NCBI GenBank assembly: GCA_018240985.1
Contig: JAFEER010000273.1
Span: forward strand, 1-64,000
DNA from: Pseudomonadota bacterium
Lineage (GTDB): Bacteria > Pseudomonadota > Gammaproteobacteria > Burkholderiales > Burkholderiaceae_C
Reading direction: 5' to 3'
DNA length: 64,000 nt
The notes beneath the pieces are model-generated. The model was not told the origin of the DNA and ran no database searches. It saw only the letters and a list, made by a program, of their open reading frames with translations. Of this stretch, positions 1-9,692 are shown piece by piece; within the stretch, counting starts at the first letter, position 1, and every line of letters starts with the position of its first letter. Both the position numbers and the translations under genes were made by a program.

Positions 1-1181
1 ACGTTGTCGGCCAGGGCCGTCACACACAGCACGCGGCCGCCGCTGGTGCGCAGCACGCCGTCCTCGAGCTGCGTGCCGGCGTGGAACACCATGGCGTCGT
101 CCTCGTCGTGCGGCAAGCCGGTGATGGCATCGCCCTTGCGCGGATTGTCGGGGTAGCCATGCGCCGCCATGACCACGCCCAGGGCCGTTCGGCGATCCCA
201 TTGCAGCTCGACCCGATCGAGCCTGCCATCCGCGGCTGCGCCCAGCACCTCCACCAGGTCGCTCTTCAGGCGCATCAGGATCGGTTGCGTCTCGGGGTCG
301 CCCATGCGGCAGTTGAATTCCAGCGTCTTGGGGTGGCCCGTGGCGTCGATCATCAGGCCGGCGTACAAAAAGCCGGTGTAGGGAATGCCGTCCTTTTCCA
401 TGCCGCGCACGGTGGGCAGGATGACCTCGCGCATGGCGCGCGCATGCACGTCGGCCGTGACCACCGGCGCGGGCGAATACGCACCCATGCCGCCGGTGTT
501 GGGGCCCTGGTCGCCGTCTTTCAGGCGCTTGTGATCCTGGCTGGTGGCCAGCGCCACGACGTTCTTGCCATCGCACAACACGATGAAGCTGGCCTCTTCG
601 CCCTCGAGGAATTCCTCGATCACCACGCGCGCACCACCTTCGTTGTGCGCCACCCCGTACTTGTTGTCCACGAGCATGAAGTCCACGGCGTCGTGGGCCT
701 CTTGCAGCGTGGTGGCCACGACCACGCCCTTGCCCGCGGCCAGGCCGTCGGCCTTGATGACGATGGGGGCGCCCAGGCGATCCACGAAGGCGTGGGCCAG
801 GGCCGGGTCGGTGAAGGTGTCGTAGTCCGCCGTGGGAATGCCGTGGCGCCGCATGAAGGCCTTGGAGAACGCCTTGGAGCTCTCGAGCTGCGCCGCAGCC
901 TTCGTCGGCCCGAAGATGCGCATTCCATGGGCGCGGAACTCGTCCACCACGCCCGCGGCCAGCGGCGCCTCGGGGCCCACCACGGTCAGGGCGATTTTGT
1001 TCGCTTGCGCCCATTCGCGCAGTGCCACCACATCGGTGATGGGCAGGTTTTCATAGCGCTGTGACACTGCCGTGCCGCCGTTGCCGGGCGCCACGTAGAC
1101 CTTGGTGGTCTTGGGTGACTGGCTCAGTTTCCAGGCCAGCGCATGTTCCCGGCCACCGCCGCCAATGACTAGAATTTTCAT
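1..1181 (-). CDS. purD: Phosphoribosylamine--glycine ligase, 3' end cut off by window edge
   Basis: GAR synthetase, the second step of de novo purine synthesis: ATP-dependent joining of glycine to phosphoribosylamine in the cytosol. The reading frame begins at the ATG at 1181 ([15 protein letters not shown]) and stays open to base 1, giving about 393 residues of a family that usually has about 425, so roughly 30 C-terminal residues lie outside the window. Visible marks are the N-terminal glycine-rich loop with GREHAL (residues 7-15), and the ATP-grasp segment [13 protein letters not shown] (141-153). It lies 18 bp downstream of yebC on the same strand, so the two are probably co-transcribed. 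Identification is firm; only the end is unseen. Confidence 0.97.
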   Translation of the reverse strand, partial: MKILVIGGGGREHALAWKLSQSPKTTKVYVAPGNGGTAVSQRYENLPITDVVALREWAQANKIALTVVGPEAPLAAGVVDEFRAHGMRIFGPTKAAAQLESSKAFSKAFMRRHGIPTADYDTFTDPALAHAFVDRLGAPIVIKADGLAAGKGVVVATTLQEAHDAVDFMLVDNKYGVAHNEGGARVVIEEFLEGEEASFIVLCDGKNVVALATSQDHKRLKDGDQGPNTGGMGAYSPAPVVTADVHARAMREVILPTVRGMEKDGIPYTGFLYAGLMIDATGHPKTLEFNCRMGDPETQPILMRLKSDLVEVLGAAADGRLDRVELQWDRRTALGVVMAAHGYPDNPRKGDAITGLPHDEDDAMVFHAGTQLEDGVLRTSGGRVLCVTALADN

Positions 1182-1199
1182 AGCTTGTTACGCCCGCTC

Positions 1200-1919
1200 C
1201 TAAAGCTCTGCGTTGTGATAAACCTCTTGCACATCGTCGAGGTCTTCAATCATGTCCAACAGCCTCTGCATGCGCGCGGCGTCGTCGCCCTCCAGGGCAA
1301 TCGTGTTCTCGGGGCGCATGGTGACCTCGGCCACCTCGGCGTTGAGGCCCGCGGCCTGCAGCGCGTTCTTCACGGCCTCAAAGTCGCCGGGCGCAACCAG
1401 CACCTCGATGGCGCCATCGTCGTCGCTGATCACGTCCTCGGCGCCGGCATCCAGCGCCACCTCCATGACCTTGTCCTCGCTGGTGCCGGGGGCAAAAATC
1501 AGCTGGCCCACATGCTTGAACTGGAAGGCCACCGAGCCTTCCGTCCCCATGTTGCCGCCGTACTTGCTGAAGGCATGGCGTACATCGGCTACGGTGCGCA
1601 CGCGGTTGTCGGTCATGGTGTCCACGATGATGGCGGCGCCGGCTATGCCGTAGCCCTCGTAGCGGATTTCCTCGTAGTTGATGCCTTCGAGGTTGCCCGA
1701 GGCCTTGTCGATGTTGTACTTGATACGATCCGCCGGCATGTTGGCGGCCTTGGCCTTGTCGATGGCCAGGCGCAGGCGCGGATTGGCCGCTGGATCTGCC
1801 CCGCCCTGACGGGCCGCGACGGTGATTTCACGAATGATACGAGTCCAGATCTTGCCGCGTTTCTCATCCTGGCGCCCCTTGCGGTGCTGGATGTTGGCCC
1901 ATTTGCTGTGTCCTGCCAC
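1200..1919 (-). CDS. yebC: YebC/PmpR family DNA-binding regulatory protein (239 aa)
   Basis: Member of the TACO1/YebC family: a cytosolic protein long called a transcriptional regulator, and in later work linked to translation of difficult sequences such as polyproline. The family signature is the N-terminal [14 protein letters not shown], followed by the [10 protein letters not shown] segment and the three-domain layout at the usual length of about 240 residues. The start is GTG at 1919, with AGGA seven bases upstream. It is the first gene before purD. A second, more divergent paralogue lies at 14063-14767. This copy keeps the canonical N-terminus and is probably the orthologue of E. coli YebC. 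Confidence 0.96.
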   Translation of the reverse strand: MAGHSKWANIQHRKGRQDEKRGKIWTRIIREITVAARQGGADPAANPRLRLAIDKAKAANMPADRIKYNIDKASGNLEGINYEEIRYEGYGIAGAAIIVDTMTDNRVRTVADVRHAFSKYGGNMGTEGSVAFQFKHVGQLIFAPGTSEDKVMEVALDAGAEDVISDDDGAIEVLVAPGDFEAVKNALQAAGLNAEVAEVTMRPENTIALEGDDAARMQRLLDMIEDLDDVQEVYHNAEL

Positions 1920-1991
1920 TGCAGAGTCCTTTGATTGATTTAATCTTGCGGCCGCGATTTTACTTTTGACTCACCCCCTCACAGGACTGCC

Positions 1992-3503
1992 ATGGCCGAA
2001 CCCCTATTGATCGCACAGCGCGACTCCACCCAATGCCAACTGCTGCCGGGCCTGGCCAACCGCCATGGCCTGATCACCGGCGCCACCGGCACCGGCAAGA
2101 CGGTGACGCTGCAGACCCTGGCCGAGCAGTTCTCGCGCATCGGCGTACCGGTATTCATGGCCGACGTGAAGGGTGACCTGACCGGCATCAGCCAGAAGGG
2201 CAGCATAGGCGACAAGCTCGCCAAGACGCTGGCCGAGCGCGGCCTGCCCCTGCCCGAACCTATCGCCTGTCCCACCACGCTATGGGACGTTTTTGGCGAG
2301 CAGGGCCACCCGGTGCGCGCCACCATCTCCGACATGGGCCCGCTGCTGCTGGGCCGCATGCTGAACCTGAACGAGACCCAGTTGGGCGTGCTGAACCTGG
2401 TGTTCAAGATCGCCGATGACAACGGCCTCTTGCTGCTGGATCTGAAGGACTTGCGCGCCATGCTGCAGCATGTGGGCGACAACGCCAAGGACTTCACCAC
2501 CCAGTACGGCAACATCAGCAGCGCCAGCGTGGGCGCCATCCAGCGCGGGCTGCTCACGATCGAGACGCAGGGCGGCGACAAGTTCTTCGGCGAGCCCATG
2601 CTCAACATCGAGGACTTCATGCAGACGGTCGACGGGCGCGGGGTACTCAACATCCTTGCGGCCGACAAGCTCATGAACTCGCCGCGCCTGTACGCAACCT
2701 TCCTGCTGTGGATGCTGTCGGATCTTTTCGAGCGTCTGCCCGAGATCGGCGACCCGGATCAGCCCAAGCTGGTGTTCTTCTTCGACGAGGCCCACCTGCT
2801 GTTCAACGAGGCCCCCAAGGTGCTGGTCGAACGCATCGAACTCGTGGTGCGCCTGGTGCGCTCCAAGGGCGTTGGGGTGTACTTCGTGACGCAGAACCCG
2901 CTGGACATCCCCGACAGCGTGCTGGCCCAGCTGGGCAACCGCGTGCAGCACGCGCTGCGCGCCTTCACCCCGCGCGACCAGAAGGCGGTCAAGGCCACCG
3001 CCACCACCATGCGCCCCAAGGCGGGCCTGAACATCGAGGCCGCCATCACCGAGCTGGCCGTGGGCGAGGCGCTGGTGAGCCTGCTCGACGCCAAGGGCCG
3101 CCCCTGCGAGACCGAGCGCGTGTACGTGCTGCCTCCGGGCAGCCAGATCAGTCCCATCACCGACGCGCAGCGCCGCGCGCTGATCGCTGGCTCGCTGGTC
3201 GCCGGCACCTACGAAACCCCCGTGGATCGCGAGTCGGCCTACGAGAAGCTGCGCGGCCGCACCGATGCGACGGTCACCAACGCGGCCGCACCCCAGGGCG
3301 ATGCAGCCGCACAGGCCGGCGGCGGGTTGATGGGCGAGCTGAACGACGTGCTGTTCGGCAGCACCGGCCCGCGCGGCGGCAAGCATGACGGCCTGGTGCA
3401 GACCATGGCCAAGTCCGCCGTGCGCACCATGGGCACCAGCCTGGGCAAGGAGATCCTGCGCGGCGTGCTGGGCGGCATCTTCGGCGGCAGCAAGAAGCGC
3501 TGA
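1992..3503 (+). CDS. HerA-like P-loop ATPase, YjgR/DUF853 family (503 aa)
   Basis: Predicted cytosolic ATPase of the HerA/FtsK superfamily, resembling E. coli YjgR. The Walker A motif GATGTGKT is at residues 30-37, and a Walker B-like stretch VFFFDEAH is near residues 261-268. An arginine/sensor-like region [18 protein letters not shown] follows. The C-terminus is Gly/Ala-rich and basic, ending GGSKKR, and is likely flexible. The start ATG at 1992 gives MAEPLLIAQ, typical of the family. It is divergent from yebC. The biological role is not established; the HerA relationship suggests DNA handling, but that is inference. Confidence 0.9.
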   Translation: MAEPLLIAQRDSTQCQLLPGLANRHGLITGATGTGKTVTLQTLAEQFSRIGVPVFMADVKGDLTGISQKGSIGDKLAKTLAERGLPLPEPIACPTTLWDVFGEQGHPVRATISDMGPLLLGRMLNLNETQLGVLNLVFKIADDNGLLLLDLKDLRAMLQHVGDNAKDFTTQYGNISSASVGAIQRGLLTIETQGGDKFFGEPMLNIEDFMQTVDGRGVLNILAADKLMNSPRLYATFLLWMLSDLFERLPEIGDPDQPKLVFFFDEAHLLFNEAPKVLVERIELVVRLVRSKGVGVYFVTQNPLDIPDSVLAQLGNRVQHALRAFTPRDQKAVKATATTMRPKAGLNIEAAITELAVGEALVSLLDAKGRPCETERVYVLPPGSQISPITDAQRRALIAGSLVAGTYETPVDRESAYEKLRGRTDATVTNAAAPQGDAAAQAGGGLMGELNDVLFGSTGPRGGKHDGLVQTMAKSAVRTMGTSLGKEILRGVLGGIFGGSKKR

Positions 3504-3516
3504 CGCGATTCAAGCC

Positions 3517-3570
3517 AAATCCGGCTCCAGCGCCCGCCCATCAAGCGCTGGCAACTATTCTTTAGTGAGC
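3517..3570 (+). repeat. Dispersed ~60-bp palindromic element, copy 1
   Basis: Imperfect hairpin in the gap between the DUF853 ATPase and the GST gene. The arms are CCAGCGCCCG (3526-3535) and CAAGCGCTGG (3541-3550), separated by five bases. The flanks resemble those of copies at 21542, 33644, 40707, 43693, 55060, 59631 and 63150. It ends just upstream of the GST start, so it may form part of that gene's leader. Confidence 0.6.
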
Positions 3571-3575
3571 ATCCG

Positions 3576-4277
3576 ATGATCGACCTGTACTACTGGACTA
3601 CGCCCAACGGCCACAAGGTCACGCTGTTCCTGGAGGAGGCCGGCCTGCCCTACCGCATCCATCCGGTGAACATCGGCCGGGGCGAGCAGTTCGCGCCCGA
3701 CTTCCTGCGCATCGCGCCCAACAACCGCATCCCGGCCATCGTGGATCAGGCGCCGGCGGACGGCGGCGCGCCCGTGCCGATATTTGAATCCGGCGCCATC
3801 CTGCTGTACCTGGCCGACAAGACGCGCCGCTTCATCCCGCAGGATCTGCGCGGGCGCAACGAGGCGCTGCAGTGGCTGTTCTGGCAGATGGCCGGCCTGG
3901 GCCCCATGGCCGGGCAGAACCACCACTTTGTGCAGTACGCGCCCGAGCCGATCCCCTACGCCATAGCCCGCTACGTGAAGGAAACCGCGCGCCTGTACGG
4001 CGTGCTCGACAAGCACCTGTCCCATGGCCGCGACTACATCGCGGGCGACTACTCCATCGCCGACATGGCCTGCTACCCCTGGGTCGTGCCGCACGAGCGC
4101 CAGCGCCAGGATCTGGGTGGCTTCCCGCACCTCAAGGCCTGGTTCGAGCGCATCCGCGCCCGCCCCACCACCGAGCGTGCCTACGCCCTGGCCCAGACCA
4201 TCAACACCGCGCCCACGGTGGACGAGGCGGCGAAGAAGCTGCTGTTCGGACAGGACGCATCCACGGTGCGCCGATAG
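3576..4277 (+). CDS. yfcG: Glutathione S-transferase, YfcG-type disulfide oxidoreductase (233 aa)
   Basis: Nu-class-like GST expected to act as a glutathione-dependent disulfide-bond reductase in the cytosol. The N-terminus MIDLYYWTTPNGHKVTLFLEE closely resembles E. coli YfcG, and Thr9 and Asn11, the residues that contact glutathione in YfcG, are conserved. The thioredoxin-like domain occupies about residues 1-90 with the cis-proline segment NNRIPAI near 50, followed by the all-helical GST C-terminal domain. There is no catalytic Cys in the N-terminal motif, as in YfcG. The ribosome site is weak and the palindromic repeat lies directly upstream. It appears monocistronic. Confidence 0.9.
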   Translation: MIDLYYWTTPNGHKVTLFLEEAGLPYRIHPVNIGRGEQFAPDFLRIAPNNRIPAIVDQAPADGGAPVPIFESGAILLYLADKTRRFIPQDLRGRNEALQWLFWQMAGLGPMAGQNHHFVQYAPEPIPYAIARYVKETARLYGVLDKHLSHGRDYIAGDYSIADMACYPWVVPHERQRQDLGGFPHLKAWFERIRARPTTERAYALAQTINTAPTVDEAAKKLLFGQDASTVRR

Positions 4278-4328
4278 CAGCACGCCAGGCGCGTAGCTTT
4301 GCCAAAGCCGGTCGAACCAAGGCCGGCC

Positions 4329-5750
4329 TCACGGTGTGCGCTGCAGCAGCGATCCTGCGAGCCTCCCCAGGAGTTTGAGGGCCATCTCCAGTTCCGACGG
4401 GTCGGCCTGTCCGAAGTTGATGCGCAGATGGTGGCGGAACCGATGATCCGCAGAAAAAAGATGGCCCGGCGCACTGCTGACGTGGTTCGCCAGGGCCAGC
4501 CGGTGCAATGCCAGGGCATCGACGCCCGGCGGCAGCTCGATCCACAGAAAGTACCCACCCTCAGGTGGCGAGGCCCGCGTGCCTGCGGGGAAGTGCCTGG
4601 CGATGGCTCGCAGTGCGGCGGCCCGATTGCCCAGCAGGGTGAGCCGCAGCCGCCGCAGGTGCCGGTCGTAGCCGCCTTGCTGAAGGTAGCGCGACAGCGC
4701 CTCTTGCGACGGCACGGCGGCCGCGAGCGAACTCATCAGCTTGCGGCGGGCAATGGTCTGCGCAAAGCGGCCGGCCGCCACCCAGCCAATGCGGTAGCCG
4801 GGCGCAAGGGTTTTGGAAAACGAGCTGCAATGCAGCACCAGCCCCTGGGTATCCCACGCCTTGGCGGGCCGGGGCTTGTGCACCCCAAAATACAGGTCGC
4901 CGTATACGTCGTCCTCGATCAACGGAATCTGCCGCTCTGTCAGCAACCGCACCAGCGCCTGCTTGGCCTCGTCGGGCATCAGGCTGCCCAGCGGATTCTG
5001 GAAATTGGGCATGAACCAGCAGGCCTTCACGGGATGCCTCTCCAGTATGGTCGCCAGCACAGGCACGTCCACGCCGGTGCGGGGATGGGTGGGCACTTCG
5101 ATGGCGCGCAAGTTGAGCCGCTCCAGGGCCTGCAAGGCGCCGTAAAAGGTCGGCGACTCGACCGCCACCAGGTCGCCAGGCCGGGTCGTCACTTCCAGGC
5201 TCAGGTTCAGCGCCTCCATCGCCCCATTGGTGACGATCAGTTCGTTCGAGTCGATGGCGAAGGCCGTGGCCAGATAGCGCAGCGTGATCTGGCGGCGCAA
5301 TTCAGGGTTGCCCGGCGACAGATGCTCGACCGTGCGCCACGGATCGAGCCCACGCATGGCCTTGCTTTGCGCCAGCGCCAGTTTGTCGAGCGGGAACAGC
5401 GAGGGATCGGGAAAGGCGGATCCCAGCGGAATCAGATCGCGGTCGCGTATCTGCTCCAAGACCTGGAAGACCAGCTCGGACACTTCCACGTCCTGCTGTT
5501 CACCGCTGGGCCTGGAAGACTCCGGCTCTGGCACGCCGGCGGCGCCGCAAGCCACGTAGTAGCCCGAGCGCGGCCGGGCCTGCACCAGGCCGCGGGCTTC
5601 GAGCAGGTAGTAGGCCTGGAACACGGTGGAAGGGCTGACCCCTCGGCTGGCGGTGGTCTGGCGCACGGATGGCAGCCTGGCCCCCGGGGCCAACGTGCCA
5701 TTGGCAATGGATTCGGCCATGTCGCCCGCCAACTGTTCGTAGCGCTTCAC
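4329..5750 (-). CDS. MocR-type GntR regulator with aminotransferase domain (473 aa)
   Basis: PdxR/MocR-like protein: an N-terminal GntR winged helix (about residues 1-70, with LPSVRQTTASRGVSPSTVFQAY as the recognition helix region) fused to a fold-type I aminotransferase domain. The PLP-lysine motif SSFSKTLAPGYR and the NPLG/DDVYGDLYFG segments are visible. Such proteins usually bind PLP as effector and regulate transcription rather than transaminate. I prefer the GTG at 5750 (MKRYEQLAGD), the usual family N-terminus, with GGAGG 11 bases upstream; an in-frame TTG at 5768 is the alternative. It lies downstream of ccoG on the same strand with a 118-bp gap. The target gene is not apparent; no pdx gene is adjacent. 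Confidence 0.9.
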   Translation of the reverse strand: MKRYEQLAGDMAESIANGTLAPGARLPSVRQTTASRGVSPSTVFQAYYLLEARGLVQARPRSGYYVACGAAGVPEPESSRPSGEQQDVEVSELVFQVLEQIRDRDLIPLGSAFPDPSLFPLDKLALAQSKAMRGLDPWRTVEHLSPGNPELRRQITLRYLATAFAIDSNELIVTNGAMEALNLSLEVTTRPGDLVAVESPTFYGALQALERLNLRAIEVPTHPRTGVDVPVLATILERHPVKACWFMPNFQNPLGSLMPDEAKQALVRLLTERQIPLIEDDVYGDLYFGVHKPRPAKAWDTQGLVLHCSSFSKTLAPGYRIGWVAAGRFAQTIARRKLMSSLAAAVPSQEALSRYLQQGGYDRHLRRLRLTLLGNRAAALRAIARHFPAGTRASPPEGGYFLWIELPPGVDALALHRLALANHVSSAPGHLFSADHRFRHHLRINFGQADPSELEMALKLLGRLAGSLLQRTP

Positions 5751-5868
5751 TTCCTGTTGATCCTCCAATGGAACGTCGTGGCAGAACGGGGCTGATCAAG
5801 CGCCGCGCGATCTCTGCCTCCGTATCTTGACAGCGTCTGAAATGGTTTGCCCTGGCACGCCCTGCCGC

Positions 5869-7296
5869 TCATCGCGGCACCAGGAACGAGGCCTTTTCGG
5901 AGACGCGGGCCGGTGCCGGGCCAAGCGACTCCACATCGAAGTACACGGGGTGCGCCCCCTCGGGCGCCGCCCCGTAGGGAATGCGCAGCCGCACGCCGAC
6001 CCACTGCGATTCGGTGGCGCCGACCTCGATCACGGGCTCGGACGCAAGCTCGATGCCGTCGATGCCGCGCGCGCCGATGCGGTAACGCTGCGGCGCCTCG
6101 GTTGCGTTCATGACCTGCAGGCGATACAGGTTTTCGAGCTTTCCCCCGGACACGACGCGTGACAGGGCGGCCCGATCGCGCACCACGTCCACCTTGAGCG
6201 GGGTGCGAGCAGCCAGGCTGACGATCATTGCAACGCTCAGCGCCACGAGCAGGGCTGTGTACATGACCACACGCGGCCGAACCACGCGGCGCAGCATGCG
6301 CGCGGGACTCCATCGGCCGGCCATGCCATGGGTCGTCGCCAGGCGGATCAGCCCGCGCGGCAGGCCCACCTTGTCCATCACGCTGTTGCATGCGTCGATG
6401 CACAGACCGCAGCCAATGCATTCGTACTGCAGGCCATCGCGGATATCAATCCCCACCGGGCAGACCTGTACGCACAGCGTGCAGTCGATGCAGTCGCCCT
6501 GCCCCGCGGCAGCTCCATCCTTGCCCCGGGCCGCGCGCGGCTCTCCCCGCTGCGCGTCGTAGGTAACGACCAGCGTGTCCTTGTCGAACATGGCGCTCTG
6601 GAAACGCGCGTAGGGACACATGTGCTTGCATACCTGTTCGCGCAGAAAACCCGCGTTACCATAGGTGGCCAAGCCGTAGAACAAGGTCCAGAAAATCTGC
6701 CACGAGCCCTGCAACGCCAGCAACTCTCCGCCAAGCTGGCGGATCGGCACGAAGTAGCCCACGAAAGTGAAGCCCGTCCACAGCGAGACAAAGATCCACG
6801 CGCCATGCTTGGCCGTTCTCTTCCAGAGTTTCTCGAAGCTCCAGCCACTCGCATCAAGGCGCAGGCGCGCGCTGCGCTCGCCTTCAATCCTGTGCTCAAG
6901 CCACAGGAAGATCTCGGTATAGACCGTCTGCGGGCACGCGAAACCGCACCATAGCCGCCCCGCCGTTGCCGTGAAGAGAAACAGCGCCAGCGCCGAGATG
7001 ACCAGCAAGCCCGTGAGGTAGATGAAATCCTGCGGATACAAGACCAGGCCAAAAAGATAGAAGCGCCGGGCCCCCAGGTCGAACAGGACTATTTGGCGCT
7101 GGCCCCACTCCAGCCACGGCAGTCCGTAGAAGACGAGCTGCGTGACCCACACCATGATCCAGCGCCAGGAAGCGAACTTCCCGCTGATGGAGCGCGACTG
7201 GATCTTCTTGCGCGCCTCGTAAAGCGAGGCGGATTCCGAGACGATCGGTATGACCTTCTTCGGCTGTCTATGGTTGGAATGTGTGGGATCAGGCAT
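5869..7296 (-). CDS. ccoG: Cytochrome c oxidase accessory protein CcoG (475 aa)
   Basis: Membrane-bound ferredoxin-like protein (RdxA/FixG family) implicated in copper reduction during cbb3-type cytochrome oxidase assembly. Several N-terminal membrane segments (about residues 45-115 and 160-210) are followed by two [4Fe-4S] motifs, CIDCTLCVQVCPVG and CIGCGLCIDACNS, a further membrane helix, and a C-terminal Ig-like FixG domain. An additional conserved CGFACPQ is present in the membrane part. Length is normal. No ccoNOQP genes are in the window, so here the gene is separated from its usual operon or lies outside view. The start ATG at 7296 is unambiguous. Confidence 0.95.
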   Translation of the reverse strand: MPDPTHSNHRQPKKVIPIVSESASLYEARKKIQSRSISGKFASWRWIMVWVTQLVFYGLPWLEWGQRQIVLFDLGARRFYLFGLVLYPQDFIYLTGLLVISALALFLFTATAGRLWCGFACPQTVYTEIFLWLEHRIEGERSARLRLDASGWSFEKLWKRTAKHGAWIFVSLWTGFTFVGYFVPIRQLGGELLALQGSWQIFWTLFYGLATYGNAGFLREQVCKHMCPYARFQSAMFDKDTLVVTYDAQRGEPRAARGKDGAAAGQGDCIDCTLCVQVCPVGIDIRDGLQYECIGCGLCIDACNSVMDKVGLPRGLIRLATTHGMAGRWSPARMLRRVVRPRVVMYTALLVALSVAMIVSLAARTPLKVDVVRDRAALSRVVSGGKLENLYRLQVMNATEAPQRYRIGARGIDGIELASEPVIEVGATESQWVGVRLRIPYGAAPEGAHPVYFDVESLGPAPARVSEKASFLVPR

Positions 7297-7360
7297 AGGA
7301 ATCTCGTGGCAGCGGTGTCGGTGCTACCCCTGGGTACCGCTCGAAGCTGGAACTATGGCC

Positions 7361-7374
7361 TTGATCCCCGCAAA
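7361..7374. promoter_or_regulatory. Possible degenerate FNR/ANR-type site upstream of ccoG
   Basis: TTGAT-CCCC-GCAAA, 65 bp upstream of the ccoG start. One half-site matches the FNR consensus TTGAT; the other half matches only partly (GCAAA for ATCAA). ccoG is commonly under oxygen control in related bacteria, which is the main reason for listing it. The rest of the 7297-7453 gap shows no gene. Confidence 0.25.
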
Positions 7375-7453
7375 AAAACAGCGGCAGAAATTAACCAATT
7401 TTGCGTATCAGATGCCCGGGCAAGGCCGCAAGGGCGACTTAAATCCGCCGTAC

Positions 7454-8236
7454 TCAATGAGCTTGCCGGGAAGCCTGCAGCCGCAAGCCACGCGGCGGCA
7501 TGGGCCGGTCTTCAAGCGGCCAGGCCTGCGTATCAAAGGCGCTGAACCGGCTGCCAGGCGGCAGCTTGGCGTTGTCGTAATTGCGGGCGTAGTCCGCATA
7601 GACCTTGATCAGCGTTTCGGTGGAGGGCGCCGTGCCTTGCACCACGTCCAGCCCTTCGCAGGCGTCGCGCCAGGCGCGGATGCGGGCGAACTCCGGGGTG
7701 TCCGGGATCTCGAAGAAGCGGTAGTACTCGACGATGCGCCAGCGCTGGAAGAACGGGCCGAAGCTGTATTCGGCCAGCGTGGGCGCATCGAACAGGAAGC
7801 GCTCGCCGGTGCCGAACTCCCGCAGCCGCGCATCGAGCCAGCGCCAGGCATCCAGCGCCTGCGCGCGCAGCTCCTCGTCGCGCGCCTCGTCCTGGTTGCG
7901 CAGCAGCCGGTAGAGCAGCGGCAGGAATTTTTCGCCGCCGTAGGCGATGAGCAGGCGCACGATGGCGCGCTGGTAGGCGTCCTGTGGCAGCAGCTTGGGG
8001 CCGTCGAACACCTCGTCCACGTACTCGGCGATGACCTCGCTCTCATAGAGCGGGCGTCCGTCATGCACGAGCGTGGGCACCTTGCCGTTGGGCGAGAGCT
8101 TCATGAACCAGTCCGGGTAAGGTTTCTTGGTGATGTCCAGCTCGTACTGTTCGTGCGCGATGCCCTTCACGGCCAGCGCGATGCGGGTGCGCTGCGCGAA
8201 GGGGCAGTACTGCCAGGTGTAGAGGGTCAGGCTCAT
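7454..8236 (-). CDS. Glutathione S-transferase, omega-like with CPF active-site motif (260 aa)
   Basis: The N-terminal thioredoxin-like domain begins MSLTLYTWQYCPFAQRTRIAL. Cys-Pro-Phe is placed where omega-class GSTs carry their catalytic cysteine, suggesting thiol-transferase, dehalogenase-like or lyase activity rather than classical conjugation. The cis-Pro segment NGKVPTLVHDG and the ESEVIAEYVDE glutathione-contact region are present, followed by the helical C-terminal domain. The start ATG at 8236 has GGAG six bases upstream; an upstream in-frame TTG is less likely. It is the last gene of the LysR-associated oxidoreductase run on this strand, 14 bp after the cupin gene. The substrate is unknown. 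Confidence 0.88.
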   Translation of the reverse strand: MSLTLYTWQYCPFAQRTRIALAVKGIAHEQYELDITKKPYPDWFMKLSPNGKVPTLVHDGRPLYESEVIAEYVDEVFDGPKLLPQDAYQRAIVRLLIAYGGEKFLPLLYRLLRNQDEARDEELRAQALDAWRWLDARLREFGTGERFLFDAPTLAEYSFGPFFQRWRIVEYYRFFEIPDTPEFARIRAWRDACEGLDVVQGTAPSTETLIKVYADYARNYDNAKLPPGSRFSAFDTQAWPLEDRPMPPRGLRLQASRQAH

Positions 8237-8250
8237 GGTTTTCTCCGTGT

Positions 8251-8637
8251 TCAAAAGATGCCGTCCGGCGCCGCGGGCGAGCGCTCGGGCACGGGTTTTT
8301 CTTCCAGGCTGATGTCCGCCTCGTCGTTGTTGGCGGGCGAATGCACGAGGAACAGCTTGAGCTGCCCTTCGTAGTCATAGGGCGTGTTGCGCGGCACCAG
8401 CACCGTGTCGCCCTTGGCGACCTCGAAGGCATCGCCGGCCACCGTGAACCGGCCCTGGCCTTCCAGCACCAGGTAGATGCGGTCCGAGGCGATGTTCTTG
8501 ATCAGGCCGTGGCGCGTCTCGACGCGGAACACGCCGCAGCCCAGGCGCTCGAAATCGTTCGCGGTGACGATGGCCCGGCCCTGCACGCTGGGCCGGCCGA
8601 TGGTGCGCGTGAGGTCGGGGCGGTAGTGGTATTTCAT
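8251..8637 (-). CDS. Small cupin-fold protein (128 aa)
   Basis: Single-domain cupin. The core includes GRFTVAGDAFEVAKGDTVLVPRNTPYDY, the two-strand region typical of cupin motif 1/2, then KLFLVHSP and an acidic, proline-rich tail of about 25 residues. Few of the usual metal-binding histidines are visible, so it may be a non-metal or degenerate cupin with a binding or isomerase-like role. The ATG at 8637 has AGGA about eight bases upstream. It lies between the flavin-dependent oxidoreductase and the GST, with short spacers (21 and 14 bp), consistent with one transcript. No specific function can be assigned. Confidence 0.8.
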   Translation of the reverse strand: MKYHYRPDLTRTIGRPSVQGRAIVTANDFERLGCGVFRVETRHGLIKNIASDRIYLVLEGQGRFTVAGDAFEVAKGDTVLVPRNTPYDYEGQLKLFLVHSPANNDEADISLEEKPVPERSPAAPDGIF

Positions 8638-8658
8638 GGGGGTTTCCTTGAGGTGCGA

Positions 8659-9657
8659 TCAGGCCAGGGCCGGCTGCGTCAGCAAGTCGCCCAGGGCTTG
8701 CGCGGCGTAGCGGTGCGAGCGCTGGCGCGCCTGGGGCTCGTAGATGCGGCTGTCGATCATCAACTCGTCGGCACCGGTCTGGGTCACGAGCTGGCGCAGC
8801 CCGGCGCCCACCTTGGCCAGGTCACCCGCCACCGTGCAGGCCATGACCTGGTCGAGCACGCCGCGCTCATGCTCGGGCAGGCTCTCGACATAGCCCTCGC
8901 GCGGCTTGGGCAGCAGCCCCAGGCGGCCGACATGCAGGTCGGTCATCCATTGGCGGTGCGAGCTGGCCAGAAAATCCGCCTCCTCGTTGCTGTCGGCCGC
9001 GAACACGTTCACGCCGACCATGACGTAGGGCTTGGACAGGTGCCTGGACGGGCGGAAATTCTGGCGGTAGTGGGCAATGGCCTGGTGCAGAAAGCGTGGC
9101 GCGAAGTGCGAGGCGAACGCATACGGCAGGCCCAGCGCGGCGGCCAGGCCTGCGCCGTACAGGCTGGAGCCGAGAATCCAGACGGGAACATCGTGCCGGC
9201 CGGGAACGCCGCGCACCGGCTGCCTGCCGTTGTCGGCCAGGTAGTCCATGACTTCGACGACATCGCGCGCGAAGTCGCGCTCCGGCGCGCCGCGGCGCAG
9301 CGCCTGGATGGTGGGGCCCCCGGTGCCGGGCGCGCGGCCCATCCCCAGGTCGATGCGGTCGGGGTACAGCGTGTCGAGCGTGCCGAACTGCTCTGCCACC
9401 ACCAGCGGTGAATGGTTGGGCAGCATGATGCCGCCGGCACCGACGCGGATGTGCGACGTGGCCGCTGCCATCTGATTGATGATCAGCGAGGTCGCCGCCG
9501 AGCCGATGCCCGGCATGTCGTGGTGCTCGGCAATCCAGTAGCGGCCATAGCCGTGCTGCTCCACATGCTGCGCCAGCTGGCGCGACTCGTCGATGGCGCT
9601 GGCAAAGCTCTTGCCCTCGCCGACCATGACTAGGTCCAGTACCGATAAGGCTGTCAT
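8659..9657 (-). CDS. Luciferase-like (LLM class) flavin-dependent oxidoreductase, MsnO8-type (332 aa)
   Basis: Bacterial-luciferase-fold monooxygenase/reductase, probably using FMNH2 supplied by a separate reductase. Family marks are [18 protein letters not shown] near residues 39-57, [15 protein letters not shown] near 75, and [12 protein letters not shown] near 105. The C-terminal stretch [15 protein letters not shown] is typical of the single-domain MsnO8-like group. The ATG at 9657 has GGAG five bases upstream. It is 35 bp downstream of the Old Yellow Enzyme gene in the same run. The physiological substrate is unknown. Confidence 0.88.
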   Translation of the reverse strand: MTALSVLDLVMVGEGKSFASAIDESRQLAQHVEQHGYGRYWIAEHHDMPGIGSAATSLIINQMAAATSHIRVGAGGIMLPNHSPLVVAEQFGTLDTLYPDRIDLGMGRAPGTGGPTIQALRRGAPERDFARDVVEVMDYLADNGRQPVRGVPGRHDVPVWILGSSLYGAGLAAALGLPYAFASHFAPRFLHQAIAHYRQNFRPSRHLSKPYVMVGVNVFAADSNEEADFLASSHRQWMTDLHVGRLGLLPKPREGYVESLPEHERGVLDQVMACTVAGDLAKVGAGLRQLVTQTGADELMIDSRIYEPQARQRSHRYAAQALGDLLTQPALA

Positions 9658-9692
9658 ACGTTCTCCATGGATAAAAAAGGGGGGATGTCGTG

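Noticed and set aside
4299..5795. A 498-codon plus-strand frame opposite the MocR-type gene
   Set aside because: Gln/His/Arg-rich shadow; the minus strand encodes a complete two-domain regulator.
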